Under the pieces are notes generated by a model, which was not told where the DNA came from, did no database searches, and worked only from the letters and a program-made list of their open reading frames with translations. Positions 22,062 through 33,781 of a stretch of DNA of 64,000 nt are shown here, piece by piece. The position numbers were made by a program, and so were the translations under genes. The stretch comes from Citrus sinensis (taxonomy: Eukaryota; Streptophyta; Magnoliopsida; Sapindales; Rutaceae), in NCBI RefSeq assembly GCF_022201045.2, contig NC_068556.1, positions 21,061,501 through 21,125,500 on the forward strand. The letters are read 5' to 3'. The stretch's first letter is position 1. The number at the start of each line of letters is the position of its first letter.

Positions 22062-22785
22062 TTAAGCTAATAAAATACAACCAAGAAGAGCTAAGGACAG
22101 GAACAAACTTCTGTGCAGCAATTTTCTGGTTCCATCTGATCCATTTAAACCCCCCTTTGACACGTTACATTTGAGCTTGGGAACATGATCTTCAATTGAC
22201 TCTGGCCGCATTGCAACTGCTGTTGAGTTATCACCCCTTCTTGTATTCAACGGAACCTGCACTTCAGTCGGAGAGGAAGGCACAGGCGCCGTTTGAGAGG
22301 GGGCAGACGGCTGTGTTAAGTTTTCCACTGGAACTGGTGGAATCACTACCGGCATTGGAGCTAGAACTTCATTTTTGGGGGGGATGTATATAAGAGATTT
22401 CAGCGGTACGTTCAAGGAGACAGACAAAAGAAATAAGCATTCATTAAAGAAAAGAAGGGTAAAGTCCAGCATTACCTTGACATAGACTCAAAGGAGGAAC
22501 AGATATCAAGCAATTCGATAATGGCAATGAAAGTGGTGAGCTCAAAACAGGAATGGATGGTGCCAGCAGAGAGCACAAGCAATTGTACCCAGCTCGGACA
22601 ACTTGATTGAGAGACTTGCAGCAAATATCAATAGAAGAGCTATTATCTTGATTCAAGCACTGCAACAGATCGATACCCTCAATAGAGCAGCCTTGGATTT
22701 GGCTGTTGACGATTGGTGTTAAGACCCAAAGCTCCAGGACTAGGAGCCAAGAAAGTCTTTTGGAAACTAGTCTTCTTATATCCAT
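22062..22785 (-). CDS. GPI-anchored lipid-transfer protein-like, cluster gene B
   Basis: Two exons on the minus strand: 22476-22785 and 22062-22366, phase 1, about 204 residues. The start is the ATG at 22783-22785 (MDIRRLVSKRLSWLL), followed by a hydrophobic segment ending near IVNSQIQ. The eight-cysteine motif reads CSIEGIDLLQC, ICCKSL, CLCSLL, then Cys in SNCLIS and SLCQG. The second exon is a Pro/Val/Ser-rich linker and a GPI-type tail (SLFLSLALLGCILLA) preceded by an NGSDG-like cleavage context. It is the most diverged of the five. The acceptor I use (after AAAATGAAG) has a weak, C-run pyrimidine tract, so the start of exon 2 is the least certain point. Confidence 0.75.
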
Positions 22786-22835
22786 GATCAAATTTAATGG
22801 AAAAGATTGTTTGTTGGCTTAATAATCACCGTCAG

Positions 22836-22848
22836 TTATATATAAAAT
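22836..22848 (-). promoter_or_regulatory. TATA box of LTPG gene B
   Basis: TTATATATAA on the minus strand, about 55 bases upstream of the ATG. It is well placed and unambiguous. Confidence 0.55.
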
Positions 22849-22849
22849 G

Positions 22850-23572
22850 TTGCTTGTGACTTAAGAAGCAGAAGTAAGCCAAAAGTCACCATTTTGTTCC
22901 CTCTGTGTGTGTTTTTCTTTTTTAAACAGGATGCTATGACTACGTTACATTTATCATCTCGTAATTTAATAAAATAAAACTTAGTTTCCAAATTAAATTA
23001 AGAGGGTAATTCTAGTTCTGATTGAAAATGCATGACAAAGTTAAGAGTTGGGTTGGTGAACTGGGATTAGTCATGCATACTGTGAGGAGTTATAAAATTG
23101 TGAAAGTGGAATATGTGTCATGACCGGGGCATGAGTGGGGCATGAAGGTGGAATGATATGGAAACGGTTGAATCGTCATCAACCCTGATTTTGGCTGAGC
23201 AGTGAGCTTGATTCAGGATCCTGGATCAGGATTAAGTTCACAAAACTATAATTTTCTTCTGCTTTTTTCCCAAAGGTAAATTTTTTAAACAAGTTCAACA
23301 AAACTTTTGAATTTGTACCACAAAATAATTAAAATAGCTTCCTAGATTTCATTAGGCATCCGCAATCAATCACTAATAGAAAAGCAATCCTTTTCTAGTG
23401 AAAATATAATCATTTCTTACAACACTAATGTATTACAAAATATAAGTTTATTAAATAAATAATCACCCAATATGGGTGTCAATAATCTGAACAATCCCAA
23501 AACATTTGACACTCCCCAAAAGAATAATGCTAAATGTATTAAGTACATGAATACAAACAGAAAGGTAGAGGC
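22850..23572. other. Spacer between LTPG genes B and C
   Basis: AT-rich, no coding stretch. It contains the promoter side of gene B and, from about 23400, the 3' flank of gene C. A short near-repeat (ATGACCGGGGCATGAGTGGGGCATGA region, about 23121-23145) is the only patterned sequence noticed. Confidence 0.4.
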
Positions 23573-24550
23573 CTAGTAGTACTTCAAAACTACAAATCCT
23601 AGTACAAATAGCAGCAGAGATGGTGAAAATATATAAGAGGGCATGGCTGCTGATGGAGTCAGATCAGGGCGGCTGGCTGGAGTCCCCGTAGGGGTTCCAG
23701 AACCAGAACCCACATCTGGTGATGGAGGAGATGGAGGAGTTAACCCTGGTGTTGTGTCTGATTCTGGTGCTTCACCAGATGGCGTCGGCTGAGGAACAAC
23801 AGGAGCTGCTCAAAGAAACAAAATTTTTTATGTAAAAATGATAGCTTCAGCAATGCCAAACACGCAAAATGGTTTCTTTTGTGTCAATGAAAAGCAATTT
23901 GTATGACTATTGAGCTTAATGAGCAATTTACCTTTTGGACTAGCAGCCGGTGACTCTCCAGGAGAAGGGGCTGACCCAAGTGAAGCCGGACCTGCAAATT
24001 ACAAAGCATAGTTAATAACCATAAGCATTTTGATTATCAAATTCAACCCCACCAAAAAGAACATGGAAGAAACAAATTTGCTGATTAAAATATGTCGGTA
24101 CCTGGAGCAGGAAGAGGTGCGCCAGAGGCTGCAAATAAGGAAAAACAAAATTGATATAAGCAACTAGATAATATAAATTAAAAATGAAAAACCAATAATT
24201 CAAGTAAACGAAATTATACCTTTGCATTGAACAGGCACGCTGGGCATGTTACAAGCGCGAGGGAGAGAGATGGCTAATGTTCGATTAATTGGTACTCGAA
24301 AAGGGACGCTAGCAGTAACAATGAGGCATACACAGTCCAAGCTGTTACCCGTAAGGTTCTTGAGAGAACCGCAACAATCCGAGGACGGCGATGTACCACT
24401 GCCGCTGCTGTTTGTGAGGAAATTCATGCAAGGAGTGAATGTTGTAAGCATTGTAGGCGTGCATGGGTTATTAATCTGGCCATAAATTGGCAAGACCAAG
24501 GCCACCACCAGAAATGGCACTAGGCACTGAACAGACAATAAAAGCTTCAT
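23573..24550 (-). CDS. GPI-anchored lipid-transfer protein (xylogen/LTPG type), cluster gene C
   Basis: Four exons on the minus strand: 24220-24550, 24102-24128, 23932-23991 and 23573-23805, all joined in phase 1, giving 216 residues. The second exon is a 27-nt microexon encoding SGAPLPAP. After the signal peptide (LLLSVQCLVPFLVVALVLP) comes the eight-cysteine domain: CTPTMLTTFTPC, DCCGSL, CVCLIV, then RACNMP and VQCKG. The tail is Pro/Ser/Thr-rich, with repeated SPxxxP words like arabinogalactan glycomodules, and ends in a hydrophobic segment (PSLLLLFVLGFVVL-like) with KYY after it. The extra small linker exons distinguish it from A, D and E; loss or gain of one would change only the length of the glycosylated linker. 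Confidence 0.85.
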
Positions 24551-24660
24551 CTTGTGATGTAGTTGAAGAATTGAATATGTAATTTTGTTTATGGGTTGCT
24601 GAGGAGATGACTGAATTTTGGAGTTTGATTAATGATTTGAAATTGAGAAATTGTGAATGA

Positions 24661-24668
24661 ATTTATAG
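24661..24668 (-). promoter_or_regulatory. Probable TATA box of LTPG gene C
   Basis: CTATAAAT on the minus strand, about 111 bases upstream of the ATG, leaving a 5' UTR of ordinary length. Confidence 0.45.
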
Positions 24669-24669
24669 A

Positions 24670-26323
24670 CGAAGTAGGGGGTTTTGGTAACTGACATGGA
24701 GGGAAATATAGGTTGATTTTGAGTTGGTTATGAAGCTCAACTACCTTAACTAATTTTTGTGAAACAAAGGGGGTTGAGTTAGACAGTGGATAATCTTTTG
24801 GACCTATATTTGACTTGAGCTTAATATGACTGAAGTGTCGTTCTGTGATTGGAGATGGACCCATATTTGATGAATCAGCCAATAGTGGTTAATTGGTTAT
24901 GGTTACCAAAAGTTGTAAGCTAGTTTGAGTTCATATTATTTTAAACCCATATTTAATTAAGTTATTTTTTTTAATTACATGAGATTAATGCTCAGATTAC
25001 ACTTATATTATATGAGGTTTACAACTAATATTTACAATCAAATAATTATTGAGACTAGTTTACATTAATTTTTACATAGCACAGCTCAGATTTTATCTTC
25101 TCAAATATTCGAGAAATATTTACTCCACTCACATTTCAAAAGGGAGAAGACTGTATTCACTTAATTATATACCATAATTAATGAAGAAAATAAGTTTCTA
25201 CATGCGTCGCGGTGGTTCGAACTGACTGTGAGGGCATATTTAATTAAGCTAATTAAGTTCATTGCTTTGGAATCATTAGCCACTAGGCACGTCTGTTAGC
25301 CTCAATTCCTAATTCATAAGTTTAGGTTTTGGGTAGGTGATTTCACGAGGAGCAGATTAAAGTTAACGAATCAAATATGAGTACTCGTATCCTCCTAGAA
25401 CCTGATCAACCAACCAAGGGGTCTAGATCCTAACATTATTTTGGTACAACTTTTGAAATCCTCTCGTGAGATTTTTCAAGTAGGACAAAATGGGCACTAC
25501 TCAGCGGATTGAGACGCCGCAATGCCGTAATTAAACAAGTAATGGTTTACTTTTTTTTATTAAATTTCCTCATTAAGAACGTCAAATTTGCAGCAGAAGT
25601 CGTTTTCTTGTTTCTAAGAAGATTTGAAAATTATTATCACGTTTAAAATATTCGAATTAAGTTGACCTTTTCCTCAGTTTCCCAAAAAAAAGTTTACCAT
25701 TTCCCCCGCATTTTCTTAACTTAAAAGCCTACAATATATTGTGTAATAAAACTATGATCTATTAATTTTTCATTGAGGAATTCTTTTTTTTTTTCATTGA
25801 GGAATTTTATTTTTTATAAGGAAGATAATTTCTCTGGTTTAAAAAAAAAATTGATATCGAAGTTTAACTCTAGTGAAAAAAAGCAGTTTTTCTAAAACTT
25901 AAATTTTGATGAGTGAGCCTCATTAGCTTGCGTACATTAATTTAAAAAAATTAATGAGGTTTTGACGACCTTTATTTTTAAAAGTTAATAACTAAAGTTT
26001 ATCAATTCAAAAAATATAATATAAAATTTCAAAAACCTATCAAATCTATATGCATTTTAGATGAAGTATACAAATACATCCACTAAAAGAAAAAACACAT
26101 GCTATGACAATTTCAGTGAAATTGCACAGTTTTTGGTTTGAATTTATTTCTATCATGAATTTATGACATAATTGTAATATAAATTTCGTCTATCAATAAT
26201 CTACAATAGATTGGTGAAATATGCCCTTTCCTTTAGAGTTTGGACAGTGGTTGAAGCATATAGGTTGTATGAACCTATTCAACCAAATCTTACCCTTTAT
26301 GACAACTAAAAATCACAATTACT

Positions 26324-26364
<41 letters not shown>

Positions 26365-26684
26365 TATGAATTAGATAACCTTTATTTTGAAGTTAGGTCA
26401 CTGACTGCTCATATCCTCTAAGGTCACTTTCCATTCCCAAAAGTTCGCCCACAATAGCCGCCTACATACGTATCAGCATGCATGAAAGCTAATGAAGATA
26501 ATTTTCTCTGAATATATAATTCCAAATCTTACCTCATAGGGCTGGTAATAGTTTACCAAATAACCCTTGATTCAAAGGACTCAGCACACAATAAATACCG
26601 TACCAATTACATCATTCCATGCAAAATTGCAAATCAATCTCCCCTCGCAAAACAATCAATTAAACATCAAAAGTGTCTTTGATT
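24670..26684. other. Spacer where the LTPG cluster switches strand (genes C and D diverge)
   Basis: About 2 kb of AT-rich DNA between divergently transcribed genes. A (TA)n microsatellite lies at 26326-26362. I see no coding region and no clean transposon ends. Confidence 0.5.
26326..26362. repeat. (TA)n microsatellite
   Basis: About 18 TA units, upstream of LTPG gene D. Confidence 0.9.
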
Positions 26685-27890
26685 ATGAACATGATGAGTA
26701 CTCTAGTCCTTTTCATAGCGACCATGCTCTGTGCAAGAACCATGGCTCAATCCGATTGCACCAACGTGCTAATAGGCATGGCACCATGCTTGAGCTATGT
26801 GAGTGGCAGCTCCTCAACTCCATCAGCTCAATGCTGCTCACAACTTGCTAGTGTTGTTAGATCAAACCCACGGTGCCTCTGCATGGTCCTCGGCGATGGG
26901 GGGTCATCATTGGGTGTGTCGATCAACCAGACGCTCGCTCTCGCGCTCCCCGGTGCTTGTAACGTGCAGACTCCGCCTGTTAGCCGGTGCAACGGTATAG
27001 CAAAAACGTTACCCTTTGAAAAATAACGTTACTTATTTTTATTTCGAAATTTGATGCTTCAATTTTGGGCAGAAGCTGCCGATGGACCTGATTTGTCTCC
27101 AGCTGGTCCTCCGGAAGCTTTACCTAGTGATGATTCTGCAGGTACATGTGTTAATCTGGAGATTGCGATTATATGATGCAATAATTAATTTCATCTCAAA
27201 AATAGTAAAAGCATTTATTGAAAAAAAATCTTCTAAGATTTCACAATAAACCTATTTTCAGTAAGAAAATCTTAGATTATTTCGACTTATCCACAAGGTT
27301 TTGGACGTATCATCATCGGTTAAGCTTACGCTTGATACCATAGTGGTATACAAAATAATGCATCTGAATTATACTACTGAAATATTAAAAATGTGTAATT
27401 ATCTAGTTATAACACAGATCACAAATTAACTTGTAACAATAGACGTGGAGTCCTTAAAAATGTTGAAAGAAAATTACACATATAGAAGACATAAGAATTG
27501 CAAAAGTTTCAATGCAGTGAGGTTGTTTATCTTTTAACAATTTTGACGTACGAACAATTAAATATTTGCACGAATCTTAACCAAATGGGGACATTCGCAA
27601 AAGGGCATCCAAATTAACTTGGAAGATAAAAAATCATATGATTACATATTCACACGTTTCTGAGAAACCCGAGGATAACAAAAAAATAAGAAATCTCCTA
27701 CAGTACCATATTTAGCTGGCGATTATAACAAGTTGGTTAACAAGTTCATGCTTCAGGAACTGGATCAAAAGCAGTCCCATCTACGGGAGGGAGCGGCGCT
27801 TCCAATGCCTTATCCGTAAACGCACCCTTTCAGCTCATCCTCTCAGTTGTGTTCATGGCTTCGTATGCCCTTATTGCGAGCAGCCTCTGA
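26685..27890 (+). CDS. GPI-anchored lipid-transfer protein (xylogen/LTPG type), cluster gene D
   Basis: Three exons: 26685-26994, 27073-27141 and 27757-27890, phase 1, 170 residues if the first ATG is used (a second in-frame ATG follows at 26691). The signal peptide ends near ARTMAQ. The eight-cysteine domain is [23 protein letters not shown], then GACNVQ and SRCNG. It is nearly the same as in gene E (shared [27 protein letters not shown]), so D and E are the youngest duplicates of the cluster. A short acidic and Pro-rich linker and a hydrophobic end ([17 protein letters not shown]) make the GPI signal. Confidence 0.87.
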
Positions 27891-28336
27891 CTTCTCCTTG
27901 AGGTTCCTCGGAGATCTTATCATTATATGTTAGTATTTAATAAAATTTGTCGTCGTACCAGCTTCAGCTTGACAGGTTTTCTTTTCTTTGGCATTGTGTG
28001 TTTTGCTATTATTACATTACTTGTGCGAGCGATTTTTGTGTTTCTGTACCGTATGGAAGACTTGTTTCAGATATACTAATGAATAATTACAAGCATTTAA
28101 GTTACATGTGATATGTCAATCCGAAAGATGATCTAGCTAGTGAGCACCAGTTCTCACCGTATAGTGTGGTAAAAATTGAATACGTAGCATAATTATGTGG
28201 TTCTTGTGAATAAGCACAGTTAATCACCAGATTATTACTCATATCAATCCTTCTCTAGTGCCTACAATACTTTGAAAAATGTGAAAAATTCAGCTTGTTA
28301 CATAAAACAAACAGCAAAAGTATTTACTCCAATGTT
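27891..28336. other. 3' flank of LTPG gene D
   Basis: Probable 3' UTR and intergenic DNA. No further gene seen. Confidence 0.4.
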
Positions 28337-29078
28337 ATAGCTTGTTACATTTTTTGGAGTGAGAATTCCCACTCCTATTGATTCTCATCATCTATTCTTT
28401 TTTTTTTTCATCCTTCTTTTATTAAATATAATATAATTATATTTAGTGAAATAAAATAATATTATATTCATTTAAAAATAATAATATCATATTTAGTTGA
28501 AAATAAATCATTTATGTAATCTAAGTTATAATTATTTAAAAATTATATTATTATATTCATATAGAACTAATAATATTACTATATACTATCTTTATTTGAA
28601 AATATAATATTATTATATTTATTTAATTATAATAGTCTCATATCCGTTATATTCATTTAATATTAATAATTAATAATAATAAATAGTTTATTCTAAGAAA
28701 ATATTAATTTTGTGCTAGATTATTTATATTAATGTTTCATTTGTGTTGCTCTTGTCAATAATGTGATTTACATAATTAAGAATATTAATAATTATTATTA
28801 ATTTATAAAATTAAAATTAATAATAAAATAAATAGTTTATTTTACAAATATATATTTTTTATTTACTTTGTAATTAAAAACTACAATGTTATATATAAGG
28901 GTAAAATTATAATTTGAAACAATTCACTCTGAATACAAGGCAAAAAGTAAACCCATAAATGAGATTCTAACTTCTATTTCGTATTCCTATTTTAGTGTAA
29001 ATAAACAACTTACTATTAATCTCACTTTACACTCTTAATCTCAAGATTCTCACTCCGATCCAAAAAGTAAACGCTACA
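28337..29078. mobile_element. MITE-like element with inverted ends, about 740 bp
   Basis: The left end (TAGCTTGTTACATTTTTTGG, then AGTGAGAAT) matches the inverse of the right end (TAGCGTTTACTTTTTGGATC, then GGAGTGAGAAT). The interior is extremely AT-rich, with repeated AATATTATTAT-type words and no coding capacity. I could not read a convincing target duplication, so the class is left open. Confidence 0.5.
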
Positions 29079-29989
29079 TTAGAATTTTACCATTTGTCGT
29101 CAATATTTAAAATACCTCATTGCCATTCTAACATAAAAAAGTTTACATATAGATTTCAGTAAAATAGTATTTAAGCCATAGCAGTCATGCTGGGATCATG
29201 CTATAACTCTAAATTTCCTAAATTTCTTGAAAAATTTCAAGTACTGGAATGGCAGTGATGCGCCAGATAAGCAAGGTCCAGCCTCATAGCTCTCCGGTGC
29301 TCGGGAGAGCTTAATTATTTTAAGTAATTGACCATACGACGAGGTTATAATTTTGGCTGATAATGGAATTTAGACAAACTAGAAATAGTTCGCTTACTTG
29401 ATTAAACAACTTAAATTGAACATGATTTGTAAGAGTTATTCAAGAAATTTGAAGTTCGAAATAGTAGTGATATATTTATAAAATTGAGCTGCAATCTTTT
29501 GTATCTCAATTGAAATGGTGACTAAATTTATTATTCGGATGAGAAGTTACAAGACTTAATAACTAACTAATTATCAAATGTTTTTAAAATAAAACCACAT
29601 CATTTACCACATTAGTTGGGATACAAACTTTACATCTTAATTTTATAAATCTATTATTATTGATTTGAAATTATAACTATAATACGTCGTGTAAGTTCTC
29701 AATTTTTGAGCTGTATAATTGATCTTGATCTAGGTGAATTTTATATATATTTAGTCTAAGTGAAAACAAAAAATAATAATTGTATTACGTATGTATCTTA
29801 CAATGAACGACCTTGCAAATATTATGTAAGAAATAAACTTAATTATAACATCCATGTTTTACTTATTAAAACAAAAAAAAAATCATGTTTAGGGGCTAAA
29901 TATTTCAAGGTCCCAAGTAACAATGAATCAAGATAACTATCGCACCACTGATTAGTAATTTGATGTAATGAAGCAAAATGCCAATCTTT
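29079..29989. other. Intergenic, AT-rich, no gene seen
   Basis: I found no coding stretch, inverted ends or RNA gene here. Confidence 0.4.
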
Positions 29990-30270
29990 AGCTCTTGTTT
30001 GGTACTGAGATTGAGTAGTTGTAGCAAACAATGTTAAAATATTTAGTAAACACTTGCTATTTGTAACTTAGAAGGTGAGTTAATTTGATCTTACACTTGT
30101 ATGATGAAAAATATATAATATCTTTACTAATTTTGTCAAAATTATTATTTAAAAGTTATATTTAATACACACTATAAACTTTTACTTTAAAATTACAACA
30201 TTTTTTTTTTCCATAATAACAACTAGCAGTTGTGAATTAAAAACTAGTTTACCTCAACTAAGTAAGGCCT
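29990..30270. mobile_element. MITE, copy 2 of the family at 4813-5080 (inverted orientation)
   Basis: Read on the minus strand, it aligns with 4813-5080 over its whole length. Shared blocks include TTAAATAATAATTTTGACAA, a CATACAAGTG / GATACAAGTG pair and the GTGTTTAC / CCAAAC region. The ends are TTGAGGT / ACCTCAA words. It lies 0.6 kb upstream of LTPG gene E. Confidence 0.6.
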
Positions 30271-30722
30271 TAGTAGACATTTATAATCCCAGATAACAGG
30301 GTATCGTATGAGCAAAGAGAGCATAAGTCTAATATTCAGCTGTCCCCCACAGGGTATAGTCCTTAAATTTGCGGGGAATTTTCTGCTTTCTGAACTGGTT
30401 TCTGATTCTAAAATGTGTAGAAGTACAAAGTCAAATTGTACAAAAAGGTGGAGTTACAAGCAAGTTATGCTTTCCAGCTTGAGACTCAAAACTTCCCAGT
30501 TGCATTATTGCCAAGAAAGGCCACTCAATAACTAGAAGTTGGTCACCAACATAGCCGCCAACTTCCTAAGTCACCTAATATAAGCCTTTGACAAGTCTCT
30601 AAAGTCTTAAGTTTGAAAACCTCAATAATCAATATTCATAATAATACAGTTAAGCGATAAGGAGTAGGAAAGTTGGTCGCCCACATTCCTGTCATTGCTG
30701 TTTGTGTCTTCTGTCATCCCTC

Positions 30723-30730
30723 CATATAAA
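30723..30730 (+). promoter_or_regulatory. Probable TATA box of LTPG gene E
   Basis: CATATAAAC, about 110 bases upstream of the ATG and followed by a CT-rich leader (CTACTCTCTCTGCTCTCCC), a usual plant promoter layout. Confidence 0.5.
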
Positions 30731-30835
30731 CCTCACTACTCTCTCTGCTCTCCCTCAAAAACCGAGCAAACTTCAGAAATTTGGGATATCTCCTTGTTGT
30801 ATCGGCATATCCAGTACAAAACCAACACAATTACA

Positions 30836-31617
30836 ATGGCATATAAAAGTTCAGCGGCTGGTCTGATTCTGATTGTGGTGACTGTGTTCTGGGCAGGAGC
30901 CACGGCTCAGTCATCAAGTTGTACAAATGTGTTAATCAGCATGTCACCGTGCCTCAATTACATTACTGGGAATTCATCAAACCCATCTTCCCAGTGCTGC
31001 CAACAGCTTGCTAGTGTTGTCCGATCATCACCACAGTGCTTGTGTGAGGTTCTGAATGGCAGTGGCTCTTCGCTGGGGATTAACATCAATCAGACGCAGG
31101 CTCTAGCTTTACCTGGTGCTTGCAATGTTCAGACTCCACCCATCAGCCGCTGCAATGGTAAGAATGAAATTAGAAATTCTCAGTTCAATCACAATCTCAT
31201 GCAAACTTACCACTAACTGAAACCACCTGTTTGTTGCAGCTGCTTCTCCAGCTGACACTCCAGCTGAAGCACCAGAATCTCAAACTCCCGGCACTATTCC
31301 AGGTACTAAACAATCAACAACTTGATAAATTACAAATAAAATTACTGCCTTGCATTTGTCTTGAGTCTTGATTCTACTCATAACTTTAGTTATAGTGTTT
31401 AACCATGAGTCACAGTATCAGGGAGCATAACTTTTATAATACTAACAGCAAGATTTTAATACCTGTATTTTCTCTCCATTCAGGAACTGGATCTAAAACT
31501 ATACCATCAACAGAAGGAGAACCCACATCAGATGGAAGCTCCATCAAGTTGTCATTTTCTCTGCTTGTTTTCCTGCTATTTGCAGCATCATATAGTTCAA
31601 TCTTCACATTATACTGA
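30836..31617 (+). CDS. GPI-anchored lipid-transfer protein (xylogen/LTPG type), cluster gene E
   Basis: Three exons: 30836-31157, 31240-31302 and 31484-31617, phase 1, 172 residues. The signal peptide is MAYKSSAAGLILIVVTVF followed by WAGATAQ. The eight-cysteine domain is CTNVLISMSPC, QCCQQL, CLCEVL, then GACNVQ and SRCNG, with NINQTQALALPG between. The second exon is a small glycomodule linker (ADTPAEAPESQTPG). The third begins GTGSKTIPST, close to [10 protein letters not shown] of gene D, and ends in a hydrophobic tail (SLLVFLLFAASYSSIF). Exon sizes and phases match gene D one for one. An upstream in-frame extension lacks a signal peptide and overlaps the TATA region, so I reject it. Confidence 0.9.
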
Positions 31618-33781
31618 TTGCCCCAACATACTTTTGTGATTAGTACCATTGTATTCTATTTTTTATTATCGAGTTTTCTTTTGATTGAGTTTGTATGTGA
31701 TAATTATTTTTCACGACCCTCAGGGGTTATATAGTTTTGTATCTACTGAAGAGGCTCCTGACTCTCTTCCTTCCTGAATAAAAGATTATTTCTGGCTTAA
31801 GAACTTAACAGATCAAGCCTTTTTAGGTATATATCATTTCCAATTCAAACAAAAGTCGATTCTGCCATTCGATAATGCCATGTAAAAATCTAATTGGAAA
31901 AATAAAATGATATAGAAGTATAAACATTTATGTCGGCATCACCTATGGAACCCTTGAAATAAATATCAAACGTGATCCATACACATTGCACAGGTCAAAA
32001 CTATCATCAAATTACTCTAATGGTCAGAACAACATGTAACTAGTAGAGCATTCATACAGTCTAAACGAAACCTACTTGTAAATGGGGCATGCATATGCTT
32101 TAAAACACAAGCAACAATCAAAGAAGACAGATGACTTTACAGAACACTCAACTAACAAAATGGATTATGATCTTGAGTGAAGTTTTGAACTTCCAGCAAA
32201 CACTTAGTACGATGACATATCAATCCAAGACTATTGTACACAGTAAATTAGCAACCAAACAAAGATAGGACATTTGATTTATTATAAACAAATCTGGCAA
32301 GGGCCAAATCAACATAATGGAAGAAAACTGTTTTAAGTTAGTAACTAATAACCCTAATACATGGGATTACTACGTGATAGAAATCTAACTCTTCAACTGA
32401 TATAATTACTTGAAAAAGACATCCTTATCAACAGGAGATGAAAAAGACAAAACATTTGCAGAGAAAAATCATAACTATGACTGCAGCAACGAAATATCTC
32501 ATGAAAGATGATGGTATATCCATATGACCACTTCATTTCCTTCTTAAACAAAGTCTGCACAAGCTCGCTTCATGCACAAGAAAATTCCCATTACATAGTC
32601 CGACAACATCCGGATAGCAAGCTCTGAGAAGATCAACTAAAAGTTAGCAGTTGCATCTGGTTTAAATGCTGCATTGAGCCCAGCAAAATTTGTCATCCAG
32701 AAGCAGAATCAGCTCTGATAAATCCTCTCTCACTGTGAAAACTGCAAAGAAAATTTAGCTGGTCTCAGTATCTCCATGTAGGAGTATTCGTCCAAAAAGA
32801 AACATAAATTTTCTAAATGTCTTCCACCAATCTACAGGTAGAGCATGATAAGAAGTTCATTTATGGTTACTCAACAAAGACTTATTTCTTGCAGTCCAAA
32901 TTTTGACAGCCAAATTGGCACAGTTCTTAGTAATAAAGCCAATTTTAGCCACACAACAACATCAGTGCATGAAACACTGCAATGAATTATAAGAAAAGGA
33001 TTCAAACTCTTAAATCTATGTATTCAACAAAACAGCACTTTACTTCCAACCTACCCATTTTTAGGAGTTAATTTGACTCCGTCAATTGTATCTTACAATC
33101 CTCGTATGTTATCTTACAATCCTCGTATGTTTAGATGCATTCTCAGAATCAAGGAGTAAATGTCACTACATTATGTGAGCTAATCCGCACACTAGAGAAC
33201 CAAACTGTCAGACATGGATTTGCTTCAATATGAGCTGTAAAGTTTTGCTCTTCAAGACTGATTCTGGAAGTGGATTTTTTTTTATTACCAACAGGTTCAA
33301 ACAAGTTAATTGTCAAGCTGAGCATTGACTTAAAGCTAGCTTGTTTCACATATCATCCTCAAACTTAAACCCCTGTTCAGGCAATACAAACACCAAACCA
33401 AATGAATGATTTAGCAAAGCCAAAAAGAGGGTGGTGACAAAGTCATTGCAAACACCCTGGATCTCAACTCAAAAGTTATTAAGCTAGGACAAAGCAGCTT
33501 TAGATGAGATATAATCAGATAATAACACCAATCTTACATATAGACTCATCCTTTGCTACAAATGAATGACACCTTAAATTCATTATCACCCTTCCGATGA
33601 TCAAACTGAACTAAAGCGGACAGTAGACTACAAACCCACATCAACTGTACTAGCAAACTGAGTACCAACAGAGAGCCTTTAAAACAAACTAATAATATTG
33701 CAACAAAATTGCAAGCTACATCCGAAAGTCAGAATTTCAGCAAAATTTTGTATAAGCATACATACAAATATTCTTTGAATC
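31618..33781. other. Intergenic between LTPG gene E and CDC73
   Basis: About 2.2 kb without a gene that I can support, between the 3' ends of two convergent genes. A 21-bp word (ATCTTACAATCCTCGTATGTT) is tandemly doubled near 33089-33130. The part next to 33781 should contain the CDC73 3' UTR. Confidence 0.45.

Noticed and set aside
24589-24882. 97-codon minus-strand frame upstream of LTPG gene C
   Set aside because: Overlaps the promoter and TATA box of gene C, with no recognisable domain.
32640-33360. Possible extra exons or a small gene downstream of CDC73
   Set aside because: No continuous coding frame and no recognisable protein; the CDC73 stop at 33782 is supported by the family's C-terminus.
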